Below, piece by piece: positions 1 through 8,744 of a DNA stretch of 24,790 nucleotides. Positions within the stretch are counted from its first letter, which is position 1. Each line of letters starts with the position of its first letter. The notes beneath the pieces were generated by a model, which saw nothing but the letters and a program-made list of their open reading frames with translations, was not told the DNA's origin and ran no database searches. The position numbers were made by a program, and so were the translations under genes. The DNA is taken from the NCBI GenBank assembly GCA_032718475.1, contig JAUCBJ010005348.1, positions 1 through 24,790 of the forward strand. The letters run 5' to 3'. The stretch comes from Nemertoderma westbladi. Lineage: Eukaryota > Xenacoelomorpha > Nemertodermatida > Nemertodermatidae.

Positions 1-691
1 CAACCGATGTGTGTCGTAGTCGCTTATAATCTGAAACGCAAGTATTTTTATCTTCTGTTTGAACGTTTTCTTGAATCGTTAAAATTCAGAAGAAATCAAA
101 CCTTTTGAGGGGAAAGGGGTAGATTCTTAAAAGATCTACAGTACATTTAATCCATTTCATTGATTTCATGTATTAGGCTACTCCTACTGTATGTAGGCCT
201 ACATCTTCTTTAGCCAAATTAGTGAAACAAGAAAATTGAAAACATTTCCGCTGGTATTTCTTAAAGTTTTAACATGGAATCTTAAATAGAACACGGTTGC
301 CATGGTTGCACGTAATTTAGCAATCTGAAGAATACCAGGTTTAACTTTTGGTCGAGATTTAATAATTAACTTATATTTTATATGAAAGAATTGGATTTTT
401 TTAAATTTCTTCTTATTGTTGTTTTATAGTGCTTATTTATTATATCTTATAACCTGTACACATACTAATGTATTTATTGTTTTGGTTAGATTCAGTTCTT
501 CTGTAACATCGGTTTTTAGTGAAAACCTGGTATTCCTCTCGAGATAACGCAACACTAACTATATTTTACCTCGAAATTTGTGGTATTTGTTACCTACTTC
601 TATTAAAGTGTGTTGTTAGCGCTTTTAGAGACTTCGATAATTTTCAGCGTACAATTTTTATTATCCAAGAAATCTTCGCTGAAGTTTGCCA
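1..691. other. Unique AT-rich non-coding sequence
   Basis: No gene is supported here. The longest open frame (about 60 codons near 519-701) starts at a GTG rather than ATG, has no recognisable motif and runs into the start of the 48-bp array. The sequence is AT-rich with short T and A runs. It contains a perfect 14-bp palindrome at 191-204. I see no RNA gene, splice-site context or transposon end. Confidence 0.6.
191..204. repeat. 14-bp perfect palindrome centred on AGGCCT
   Basis: ATGTAGGCCTACAT reads identically on both strands. It stands in unique DNA with no neighbouring element ends. It may be a remnant of a dispersed palindromic repeat, but nothing else supports a function. Confidence 0.6.
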
Positions 692-1422
692 AACGGGATA
701 ACATCGGATATCAATCAGCTAGCGCGGCGTATGACCTGTAATGGGATAGCATCGGATATCAATCAGCTAGCGCGGCGTATGACCTGTAACGGGATAACAT
801 CGGATATCAATCAGCTAGCGCGGGGTATGACCTGTAACGGGATAACATCGGATATCAATCAGCTAGCGCGGGGTATGACCTGTAATGGGATAACATCGGA
901 TATCAATCAGCTAGCGCGGGGTATGACCTGTAATGGGATAACATTGGATATCAATCAGCTAGCGCGGCGTATGACCTGTAACGGGATAACATCGGATATC
1001 AATCAGCTAGCGCGGGGTATGACCTGTAACGGGATAACATCGGATATCAATCAGCTAGCGCGGGGTATGACCTGTAATGGGATAACATCGGATATCAATC
1101 AGCTAGCGCGGGGTATGACCTGAAATGGGATAACATCGGATATCAATCAGCTAGCGCGGGGTATGACCTGTAATGGGATAACATTGGATATCAATCAGCT
1201 AGCGCGGGGTATGACCTGTAATGGGATAACATCGGATATCAATCAGCTAGCGCGGGGTATGACCTGTAATGGGATAACATCGGATATCAATCAGCTAGCG
1301 CGGGGTATGACCTGTAATGGGATAACATCGGATATCAATCAGCTAGCGCGGGGTATGACCTGTAATGGGATAACATCGGATATCAATCAGCTAGCGCGGG
1401 GTATGATGACCTGTAATGGGAT
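692..1422. repeat. 48-bp minisatellite, about 15 copies
   Basis: A 48-bp unit is repeated head to tail about 15.2 times. Each copy carries GGGATAACATCGGATATC, then AATCAGCTAGCGCGG, then GTATGACCTGTA. Variation is light: AACGGG or AATGGG, GCGGCG or GCGGGG, one ATAGCATCGG and two ATTGG. One unit near 1121 reads CCTGAAATG instead of CCTGTAATG. The last unit has an extra ATG triplet (GTATGATGACC near 1401). Because 48 is divisible by 3, a 16-residue repeat can be translated on the plus strand. That frame is broken by an in-frame TGA in the variant unit near 1121 and has no ATG start outside the repeat, so I treat it as non-coding. Confidence 0.95.
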
Positions 1423-1812
1423 CCTGAAATATATCGGCTTACTAAATTGGGCTGGTTGTGTATCATTCGATTGATTCATTGATTATCGCTGTATAATTCC
1501 TAACAATTGTGTTCAGTTACAGGATAGTTTATTGTTTTTATTTATTTATTATTTTTATTGTTTGTTATTATAGTTTAGTTTATTGAAAAAATAATTGATG
1601 TGGCTAGTCTTCTTAAGGAGTCATTAGTAGTAGTTGTGTGAATTTGACTGACTTTTACATTAGAACGTTTTTTATATTAAAATAATCATCCGTTTATACT
1701 ACCGGTAGTAAAGTTTAATCTGCCTAAACGTTAAATCATTAAATATAATATTTTAAATATTCACCGCCACCAATATTCTTACTTCAATCCCAACAACCAT
1801 ACAGTATAACAA
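1423..1812. other. AT-rich spacer between two minisatellites
   Basis: Unique, low-complexity AT-rich DNA with TTTA/TTAT runs around 1530-1575. No coding frame or RNA gene is visible. A 14-bp palindrome lies at 1697-1710. Confidence 0.6.
1697..1710. repeat. 14-bp perfect palindrome centred on ACCGGT
   Basis: TACTACCGGTAGTA is identical to its reverse complement. It is the second exact 14-bp palindrome in the unique flanks, unrelated in sequence to the one at 191-204. No function is inferred. Confidence 0.6.
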
Positions 1813-3667
1813 ATATCACAGATGTAGTCCTACTGGTAACATAATATATCACAGATGTAGTCCCACTGGTAACATAATATATCACAGATGTAGTCCTACT
1901 GGTAACATAATATATCACAGATGTAGTCCTACTGGTAACATAATATATCACAGATGTAGTCCTACTGGTAACATAATATATCACAGATGTAGTCCTACTG
2001 GTAACATAATATATCCCAGATGTAGTCCTACTGGTAACATAATATATCACAGATGTAGTCCTACTGGTAACATAATATATCACAGATGTAGTCCTACTGG
2101 TAACATAATATATCACAGATGTAGTCCTACTGGTAACATAATATATCACAGATGTAGTCCTACTGGTAACATAATATATCCCAGATGTAGTCCTACTGGT
2201 AACATAATATATCACAGATGTAGTCCTACTGGTAACATAATATATCACAGATGTAGTCCTACTGGTAACATAATATATCACAGATGTAGTCCTACTGGTA
2301 ACATAATATATCACAGATGTAGTCCTACTGGTAACATAATATATCACAGATGTAGTCCTACTGGTAACATAATAAATCACAGATGTAGTCCTATTGGTAA
2401 CATAATATATCACAGATGTAGTCCTACTGGTAACATAATATATCACAGATGTAGTCCTACTGGTAACATAATATATCACAGATGTAGTCCTACTGGTAAC
2501 ATAATATATCACAGATGTAGTCCTACTGGTAACATAATATATCACAGATGTAGTCCTACTGGTAACATAATATATCACAGATGTAGTCCTACTGGTAACA
2601 TAATATATCACAGATGTAGTCCTACTGGTAACATAATATATCCCAGATGTAGTCCTACTGGTAACATAATATATCACAGATGTAGTCCTACTGGTAACAT
2701 AATATATCACAGATGTAGTCCTACTGGTAACATAATATATCACAGATGTAGTCCTACTGGTAACATAATATATCACAGATGTAGTCCTACTGGTAACATA
2801 ATATATCTCAGATGTAGTCCTACTGGTAACATAATATATCACAGATGTAGTCCTACTGGTAACATAATATATCCCAGATGTAGTCCTACTGGTAACATAA
2901 TATATCACAGATGTAGTCCTATTGGTAACATAATATATCACAGATGTAGTCCTACTGGTAACATAATATATCACAGATGTAGTCCTACTGGTAACATAAT
3001 ATATCACAGATGTAGTCCTACTGGTAACATAATATATCTCAGATGTAGTCCTACTGGTAACATAATATATCACAGATGTAGTCCTACTGGTAACATAATA
3101 TATCACAGATCTAGTCCTACTGGTAACATAATATATCACAGATGTAGTCCTACTGGTAACATAATATATCACAGATGTAGTCCTACTGGTAACATAATAT
3201 ATCACAGATGTAGTCCTACTGGTAACATAATATATCACAGATCTAGTCCTACTGGTAACATAATATATCCCAGATGTAGTCCTACTGGTAACATAATATA
3301 TCACAGATGTAGTCCTACTGGTAACATAATATATCACAGATGTAGTCCTACTGGTAACATAATATATCACAGATGTAGTCCTACTGGTAACATAATATAT
3401 CACAGATGTAGTCCTACTGGTAACATAATATATCACAGATGTAGTCCTACTGGTAACATAATATATCACAGATGTAGTCCTACTGGTAACATAATATATC
3501 ACAGATGTAGTCCTACTGGTAACATAATATATCACAGATGTAGTCCTACTGGTAACATAATATATGACAGATGTAGTCCTACTGGTAACATAATATATCA
3601 CAGATGTAGTCCTACTGGTAACATAATATATCACAGATGTAGTCCTACTGGTAACATAATATATCAC
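1813..3667. repeat. 33-bp minisatellite, about 56 copies
   Basis: The 33-bp unit, CACAGATGTAGTCCTACTGG followed by TAACATAATATAT, is repeated about 56 times with very little divergence and no length change. Recurrent single-base variants mark subsets of units. CCCAG replaces CACAG five times (near 2011, 2171, 2641, 2871, 3268). CTCAG occurs twice (near 2806, 3038), AGATCTAG twice (near 3109, 3241) and CCTATTGG twice (near 2391, 2931). Each unit holds a small inverted repeat, GTAG-TC-CTAC. The minus strand stays open for 627 codons because 33 is divisible by 3 and the unit has no stop in that frame. There is no ATG start, and most variants would change an amino acid, so a protein is not supported. 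Confidence 0.96.
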
Positions 3668-3791
3668 TTGAAATTAACTTGGTTCTTCTTCAGAGCCGGG
3701 ATTTCACCCTGGAAAATAAAAAAATTGAAATTTTAAAAGACTGAGTTTTAATATACTACTAGGATCGGCATGCTGCATTGCAGCTGCATTT
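3668..3791 (-). other. Probable LINE 3' UTR and flank
   Basis: On the minus strand this follows the TAA stop (3792-3794) of the LINE open frame and reaches the edge of the 33-bp array. The RTE family usually has a short 3' UTR, so part of these 124 bp is probably LINE 3' UTR. The exact element end cannot be placed, because the plus-strand copy is broken before this point and offers no comparison. A 10-bp palindrome, TGCAGCTGCA, lies at 3779-3788. No clear tail repeat or polyadenylation signal was seen on the element's strand. Confidence 0.4.
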
Positions 3792-4154
3792 TTAAGAATG
3801 CTCTGCCGGCTTGTCAACAAAATTGCACCGCCACAACTCCCTATAACCCATGACATTTGCTAGATCATCCGCATCTTCAAGGCCAGTGTCCTTTAAGATG
3901 CGTCTCAAGAAAGTCATGGGCTGTCCGCCATGCTTATTCACAAGAGTACAAGATAGTACAAGATTATGCACTGGCTGGTCCTCACGGCGAAAGCAATGTC
4001 CTGCAAAGCGGAGGCGATTTTGTTCTAGTGTCAAGCTTGGGGAAACCAATAAGACACCTCCAATGTTATATAGTGTCTGGTTGGAGATGTGTGCATTGTA
4101 CTTGACACAATGAACCCGGCGTAGCATTCTTGTGAATGTGCCATCCAGAGATTT
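3792..4154 (-). pseudogene. LINE ORF2 C-terminal end (fragment A)
   Basis: Reading on the minus strand from 4154 to the TAA at 3792-3794, this encodes the last part of the retrotransposon polyprotein, after the reverse transcriptase. Recognisable pieces are RMLRRVHCVKY, then NRLRFAGHCFRREDQPVHN, then MTFLRRILKDTGL, then ELWRCNFVDKPAEHS at the stop. The RLRFAGHC..R and DTGL signatures are typical of RTE-type LINE C-termini. Relative to the plus-strand copy, the stretch after NLVL is replaced. AGTACAAGAT is present twice in tandem (3945-3954 and 3955-3964, plus strand), changing LVLWQPHG to LVLSCTL while keeping the frame. The upstream part of the ORF lies at 4414-4849, beyond the inserted element. 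Confidence 0.85.
4147..4154. repeat. Target-site duplication, left copy (AGAGATTT)
   Basis: AGAGATTT here is repeated at 4414-4421. The uninterrupted LINE copy has it once (reverse complement in CCAAATCTCTGG near 14078-14089), which shows it was duplicated by the insertion. Confidence 0.88.
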
Positions 4155-4190
4155 ATTATAGGAAGGGATCTAGGGGTCTTAACCTCGAAT

Positions 4191-4221
4191 GATAAGTTTA
4201 TTTTACCGAAAATAACTTATC
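4191..4221. repeat. Inverted repeat in the SINE-like element
   Basis: GATAAGTT (4191-4198) pairs with AACTTATC (4214-4221), and ATTTT (4200-4204) pairs with AAAAT (4209-4213). That leaves one bulged T at 4199 and a 4-base loop ACCG. It would form a 13-bp AT-rich hairpin in RNA of either strand, near the 3' end of the element. Its role is unknown. Confidence 0.7.
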
Positions 4222-4329
4222 TTTTATTGGCGCAATTGTAGGACTAATCCCCGTACTTTTTAACCGGGTAGTGTACAAATTTAGGAACCGGGTAATTTTT
4301 CTTGAAATTAATATATCATATCTCTCCAA

Positions 4330-4372
4330 ACCACGTACGCGTTTCGACCTTACTGGGTCTCATCAGCGTGGT
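4330..4372 (-). ncRNA. Type I hammerhead ribozyme core with minimal stem III
   Basis: All conserved hammerhead parts occur in order on the minus strand. Stem I 5' side is ACCACG (4372-4367), followed by the core CTGATGA (4366-4360). Stem II is GACC (4359-4356) and GGTC (4349-4346) around the loop CAGTAA. The core GAAA lies at 4345-4342. A very short stem III (A-C, loop GC, G-T) spans 4342-4337. The unpaired residue 17 is A (4336), and the stem I 3' side is CGTGGT (4335-4330). Stem I is 6 perfect pairs and stem II is 4. H17 = A is permitted, so cleavage is predicted between 4336 and 4335. Hammerheads with tiny stem III are known from Penelope-like retroelements, where activity usually depends on dimerisation or loop contacts. 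Whether this copy cleaves is not shown by sequence. Confidence 0.8.
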
Positions 4373-4375
4373 GTC

Positions 4376-4386
4376 GGATTCGAACC
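4376..4386 (-). promoter_or_regulatory. Pol III B-box (GGTTCGAATCC)
   Basis: The minus strand reads GGTTCGAATCC, an exact match to the internal B-box consensus GGTTCGANNCC of tRNA genes and tRNA-derived SINEs. It begins only 27 nt inside the element end, too close for a normal upstream A-box. The T-arm stem around it does not pair well, so this is not a tRNA gene. Confidence 0.65.
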
Positions 4387-4413
4387 TGGGACCTCGAGGT
4401 GGAAGCCAAGACT

Positions 4414-4421
4414 AGAGATTT
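4414..4421. repeat. Target-site duplication, right copy (AGAGATTT)
   Basis: Exact second copy of the 8-bp sequence at 4147-4154. After it the LINE sequence resumes without loss (GGTGTCCTCAGC). Confidence 0.88.
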
Positions 4422-4849
4422 GGTGTCCTCAGCAGTTAGAGCCCAGCATGGACTCCCATAGAGGAGTACTGAAACTACTGCTGCTCTAAATAATCGGACC
4501 TTAAGTTTCCGATTAATTCTAGGTGACTTCCAAATCCTGGAAAGCCTATTCAAGGCTGCCCATGCCTTTCCCTTACGTATTCGAAGGTCCTCCCCTGACT
4601 TCCGGATCCATGATCCCAGGTAACAGAAGTCGTCCACATGCTCAAGCATACCATCCTTTGAGCTTATGCTCATCCGATCAGAGACTTGCTGAGGGCTTTC
4701 AAAGTTAACTGTCAAAATTTTGGTCTTTCTGGAGTTAATAAAAAGGCCAACACTAGAAGCAGCATGTTCTAATGAGCTGAGGAGCCGTTGGGCTCCCTCT
4801 AGTGATTCTGAGAGTACTCCTAAGTTATCAGCAAAGTTAGATCAGTTAC
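4414..4849 (-). pseudogene. LINE reverse transcriptase/thumb region (fragment B)
   Basis: The minus strand, read from 4849 down to 4414, encodes the segment after reverse transcriptase motif B. Signatures include EGAQRLLSSLEHAASSVGL, then FINSRKTKI, LEHVDDFCYLGSWIRKSGED and VLLYGSPCWALTAEDTKSL. The catalytic FADD region (about 4825-4840) is damaged. One base is missing near 4837 relative to the plus-strand copy, which shifts the frame, and GATGAC has become GATAAC. The frame then runs into the SINE-like insertion, where translation would read foreign sequence and stop near 4350. The 5' end at 4849 is a truncation. Fragment A continues it on the other side of the insertion. Confidence 0.85.
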
Positions 4850-4850
4850 G

Positions 4851-5098
4851 TTAATATACAGTATTTTTATTGTTTATGTGTTTTTAACATCCATGTGATT
4901 GTATAAATTATTAAGTAATTTAAACAGGACTTAGGATGATCCAACTCAATTGGAGCGGAAAAAATGATTTCGCCACCAGCGGATGTCTCCTGATAAAAAC
5001 GTATGGCGAATTGATCGAATAATGGCGATTCCATTTGTTATAGAGTTGGATCACCCTAAGTCCTGTTTAAATTACTTCATAATTAATATGCAGTATTT
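4851..5098. repeat. 16-bp direct repeats flanking the foldback region
   Basis: TTAATATACAGTATTT at 4851-4866 and TTAATATGCAGTATTT at 5083-5098 differ by one base and enclose 216 bp that contain the foldback. They could be a decayed target-site duplication of a larger insertion, or coincidental AT-rich similarity. The inverted-repeat arms begin 46 bp inside the left copy but only 5 bp inside the right copy, so a simple transposon with terminal repeats does not fit well. Confidence 0.45.
4913..5077. mobile_element. Foldback/MITE-like element with 35-bp inverted arms
   Basis: The left arm 4913-4947 begins AAGTAATTTAAACAGGAC and ends GATCCAACTC. It pairs with the right arm 5043-5077 over 35 positions with a single mismatch (GGATGATCC against GGGTGATCC). 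Similarity extends about 7 bases further out with one more mismatch. The enclosed 95 bp have no coding capacity. The size and symmetry resemble a miniature inverted-repeat or foldback element. No clear short target duplication abuts the arms, so the superfamily cannot be assigned. Confidence 0.7.
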
Positions 5099-5417
5099 AA
5101 CTTGTTTTAATATTATTTTTTCAAAATGGAACTTTTAACTCGATGAACATCTTTACAACATGTATATAATTATATACGAAACGTTCCAGATCTAAATAAT
5201 TATGTTTTTTCAAATCGCACTACTTGTTATTTTCAGTTTTAAATTACGATATCCTCCTGGGATCACCATAACTTCGAAGTTCAATTCAGATTTGATGTTT
5301 GGTTTATTCTTATCTTTCTGTCTGTCTGGCTGTCTGTATATGACAGACAATATATGATAATATTAAACCAATATACAATGCTATTAGATGAGAAATAACC
5401 GAGGATGTAATATTGGC
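5099..5417. other. AT-rich spacer before the 49-bp satellite
   Basis: Unique AT-rich sequence with no supported gene. It contains a short TCTG/TGTC microsatellite-like run at about 5315-5336. A small inverted repeat, TGTCTG (5331-5336) with CAGACA (5344-5349), is separated by 7 bases. Satellite similarity starts abruptly near 5418. Confidence 0.6.
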
Positions 5418-6903
5418 CGTAGAGAGTGAGAATGGCGTGATGTCATGAGTATAGGATAGAAGGGCGTGTAGAGTAAGATAATGGCGTGATGTCATGAGTA
5501 TAGGATAGAAGGGCGTGTAGAGTGAGAGAATGGCGTGATGTCATAGTATAGGATAGAAGGGCGTGTAGAGTAAGAGAATGGCGTGATGTCATGAGTATAG
5601 GATAGAAGGGCGTGTAGAGTGAGAGAATGGCGTGATGTCATAGTATAGGATAGAAGGGCGTGTAGAGTAAGAGAATGGCGTGATGTCATGAGTATAGGAT
5701 AGAAGGGCGTGTAGAGTGAGAGAATGGCGTGATGTCATGAGTATAGGATAGAAGGGTGTGTAGAGTGAGAGAATGGCGTGATGTCATGAGTATAGGATAG
5801 AGAGGCGTGTATAGTGAGAGAATGGCGTGATGTCATGAGTATAGGATAGAAGGGCTTGTAGAGTGAGAGAATGGCGTGATGTCATGAGTATAGGATAGAG
5901 AGGCGTGTAGAGTGAGTATAGGATAGAAGGGCGTGTAGAGTGTGAGAATGGCATGATGTCATGAGTATAGGATAGAAGGGCGTGTAGAGTGAGAGAATGG
6001 CGTGATGTCATGAGTATAGGATAGAAGGGCGTGTAGAGTGAGTATAGGATAGAAGGGCGTGTATAGTGAGAGAATGGTGTGATGTCATGAGTATAGGATA
6101 GAAGGGCGTGTAGAGTGAGAGAATGGCGTGATGTCATGAGTATAGGATAGAGAGGCGTGTAGAGTGAGTATAGGATAGAAGGGCGTGTAGAGTGAGAGAA
6201 TGGCGTGATGTCATGAGTATAGGATAGAAGGGCGTGTAGAGTGAGAGAATGGCGTGATGTCATGAGTATAGGATAGAGAGGTGTGTAGAGTGAGTATAGG
6301 ATAGAAGGGCGTGTAGAGTGAGAGAATGGCGTGATGTCATGAGTATAGGATAGAAGGGCGTGTATAGTGAGAGAATGGCGTGATGTCATGAGTATAGGAT
6401 AGAAGGGCGTGCAGAGTGAGAGAATGGCTTGATGTCATGAGTATAGGATAGAAGGGCGTATAGAGTGAGAGAATGGCGTGATGTCATGAGTATAGGATAG
6501 AGAGGCGTGTAGAGTGAGAGAATGGCGTGATGTCATGAGTATAGGATAGAAGGGCGTGTAGAGTGAGAGAATGGCGTGATGTCATGAGTATAGGATAGAA
6601 GGGTGTGTAGAGTGAGAGAATGGCGTGATGTCATGAGTATAGGATAGAGAGGCGTGTATAGTGAGAGAATGGCGTGATGTCATGAGTATAGGATAGAAGG
6701 GCGTGTAGAGTGAGAGAATGGTGTGATGTCATGAGTATAGGATAGAGAGGCGTGTAGAGTGAGTATAGGATAGAAGGGCGTGTAGAGTGAGAGAATGGCG
6801 TGATGTCATGAGTATAGGATAGAAGGGCGTGTATAGTGAGAGAATGGCGTGATGTCATGAGTATAGGATAGAAGGGCGTGTAGAGTGAGAGAATGGCTTG
6901 ATG

Positions 6904-8377
6904 TCATGAGTATAGGATAGAAGGGCGTATAGAGTGAGAGAATGGCGTGATGTCATGAGTATAGGATAGAAGGGCGTGTAGAGTGAGAGAATGGCGTGAT
7001 GTCATGAGTATAGGATAGAAGGGCGTGTAGAGTGAGTATAGGATAGAAGGGCGTATAGAGTGAGAGAATGGCGTGATGTCATGAGTATAGGATAGAAGGG
7101 TGTGTAGAGTGAGAGAATGGCGTGATGTCATAAATATAGGATAGAAGGGCGTGTAGAGTGAGAGAATGGCGTGATGTCATGAGTATAGGATAGAAGGGCG
7201 TGTAGAGTGAGAGAATGGCGTGATATCATGAGTATAGGATAGAAGGGCGTGTAGAGTGAGTATAGGATAGAAGGGCGTGTAGAGTGAGAGAATGGCGTGA
7301 TGTCATGAGTATAGGATAGAAGGGTGTATAGAGTGAGAGAATGGCGTGATGTCATGAGTATAGGATAGAAGGGCGTGTAGAGTGAGAGAATGGCGTGATG
7401 TCATGAGTATAGGATAGAGAGGCGTGTAGAGTGAGTATAGGATAGAAGGGCGTGTAGAGTGAGAGAATGGCGTGATGTCATGAGTATAGGATAGAAGGGT
7501 GTGTAGAGTAAGAGAATGGCGTGATGTCATGAGTATAGGATATAAGGGTGTGTAGAGTGAGAGAATGGCGTGATGTCATGAGTATAGGATAGAAGGGCGT
7601 GTAGAGTGAGAGAATGGCGTGATATCATGAGTATAGGATAGAAGGGCGTGTAGAGTGAGTATAGGATAGAAGGGCGTGTAGAGTGAGAGAATGGCGTGAT
7701 GTCATGAGTATAGGATAGAAGGGCGTGTAGAGTGAGAGAATGGCGTGATGTCATGAGTATAGGATAGAAGGGCGTGTAGAGTGAGAGAATGGCGTGATGT
7801 CATGAGTATAGGATAGAGAGGCGTGTAGAGTGAGTATAGGATAGAAGGGCGTGTAGAGTGAGAGAATGGCGTGATGTCATGAGTATAGGATAGAAGGGCG
7901 TGTATAGTGAGAGAATGGCGTGATGTCATGAGTATAGGATAGAAGGGCGTGCAGAGTGAGCGAATGGCTTGATGTCATGAGTATAGGATAGAAGGGCGTA
8001 TAGAGTGAGAGAATGGCGTGATGTCATGAGTATAGGATAGAGAGGCGTGTAGAGTGAGTATAGGATAGAAGGGCGTGTAGAGTGAGAGAATGGCGTGATG
8101 TCATGAGTATAGGATAGAAGGGCGTGTATAGTGAGAGAATGGCGTGATGTCATGAGTATAGGATAGAGAGGCGTGTATAGTGAGAGAATGGCGTGATGTC
8201 ATGAGTATAGGATAGAAGGGCGTGTAGAGTGAGAGAATGGCGTGATGTCATGAGTATAGGATAGAGAGGCGTGTAGAGTGAGTATAGGATAGAAGGGCGT
8301 GTAGAGTGAGAGAATGGCGTGATGTCATGAGTATAGGATAGAAGGGCGTGTATAGTGAGAGAATGGCGTGATGTCAT
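6904..8377. repeat. 175/224-bp higher-order units of the 49-bp satellite
   Basis: The same monomer order recurs at steps of 224, 175, 224, 175, 224 and 224 bp (phase points 6904, 7128, 7303, 7527, 7702, 7926, 8150). This equals 4 or 3 full monomers plus one 28-bp short unit. The pattern implies that amplification acted on multi-monomer blocks, not on single monomers. Confidence 0.85.
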
Positions 8378-8744
8378 GAGTTTAGGATAGAAGGGCGTGT
8401 AGAGTGAGAGAATGGCTTGATGTCATGAGTATAGGATAGAAGGGCGTATAGAGTGAGAGAATGGCGTGATGTCATGAGTATAGGATAGAAGGGCGTGTAG
8501 AGTGAGAGAATGGCGTGATGTCATGAGTATAGGATAGAGAGGCGTGTAGAGTGAGTATAGGATAGAAGGGCGTGTAGAGTGAGAGAATGGCGTGATGTCA
8601 TGAGTATAGGATAGAAGGGCGTGTATAGTGAGAGAATGGCGTGATGTCATGAGTATAGGATAGAAGGGCGTGTAGAGTGAGAGAATGGCGTGATGTCATG
8701 AGTATAGGATAGAAGGGCGTGTAGAGTGAGAGAATGGCTTGATG

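Larger units (their letters stand above)
4155..4413 (-). mobile_element. SINE-like element with B-box and hammerhead core
   Basis: A 259-bp segment interrupts the LINE reading frame and is flanked by exact 8-bp duplications of AGAGATTT. The plus-strand LINE copy lacks it, so it is a clean insertion with both ends defined. Read on the minus strand, it starts with a short tRNA-like head containing a perfect pol III B-box (4376-4386). A hammerhead ribozyme core follows at 4330-4372, then an AT-rich body with a stem-forming inverted repeat (4191-4221), and a terminal CCTATAAT. No A-box is visible at the usual spacing upstream, so the head may be 5'-truncated or only tRNA-like. There is no coding capacity. 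The alternatives are a non-autonomous Penelope-like element or a retrozyme, since both groups are known to carry hammerheads. I could not assign it to a named SINE family. Confidence 0.8.
3792..4849 (-). mobile_element. 5'-truncated RTE-like LINE, interrupted by a SINE-like insertion
   Basis: This is a minus-strand non-LTR retrotransposon fragment. It holds the region from just before the reverse transcriptase FADD box to the C-terminus and stop codon. It aligns with the plus-strand copy ending at 14414 at about 97-98% identity by eye. The 5' break is near 4849, where similarity ends after TAACTGATC on the element strand. The body is split by a 259-bp insertion at 4155-4413 flanked by 8-bp direct repeats. 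Three further lesions are visible: a 1-bp deletion near 4837, a local sequence replacement at 3945-3964, and the insertion itself. The element abuts the 33-bp array on one side and a foldback-containing spacer on the other. It is a dead copy. Confidence 0.88.

Noticed and set aside
519-701. Small 60-codon plus-strand gene
   Set aside because: It has a GTG start, no family resemblance, and its end is set by entry into the 48-bp array. A chance frame in AT-rich DNA is likelier.
686-1474. Plus-strand open frames with a 16-residue repeat
   Set aside because: 48 is divisible by 3, so the frame persists. It is broken by an in-frame TGA near 1121, begins at TTG, and shows no sign of selection on protein.
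1784-3667. 627-codon minus-strand open frame with an 11-residue repeat
   Set aside because: It is the 33-bp minisatellite read in a stop-free frame. It starts at GTG, has no unique domain, and unit variants are mostly amino-acid changing, as expected without selection.
3850-4113. Plus-strand open frames of 80-90 codons, and 13216-13536 and 13278-13571
   Set aside because: They are antisense or out-of-frame shadows of the LINE reverse transcriptase coding sequence and have no motifs of their own.
4330-4372. Alternative hammerhead fold with stem III ACG-CGTA-CGT
   Set aside because: It would place G at position 17, which blocks cleavage, and leave the stem I base next to CTGATGA unpaired. The fold with minimal stem III pairs stem I perfectly.
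4376-4413. tRNA gene at the head of the SINE-like element
   Set aside because: Only the B-box matches. The T-arm stem does not pair beyond two bases, there is no room for D and anticodon arms, and no A-box is seen.
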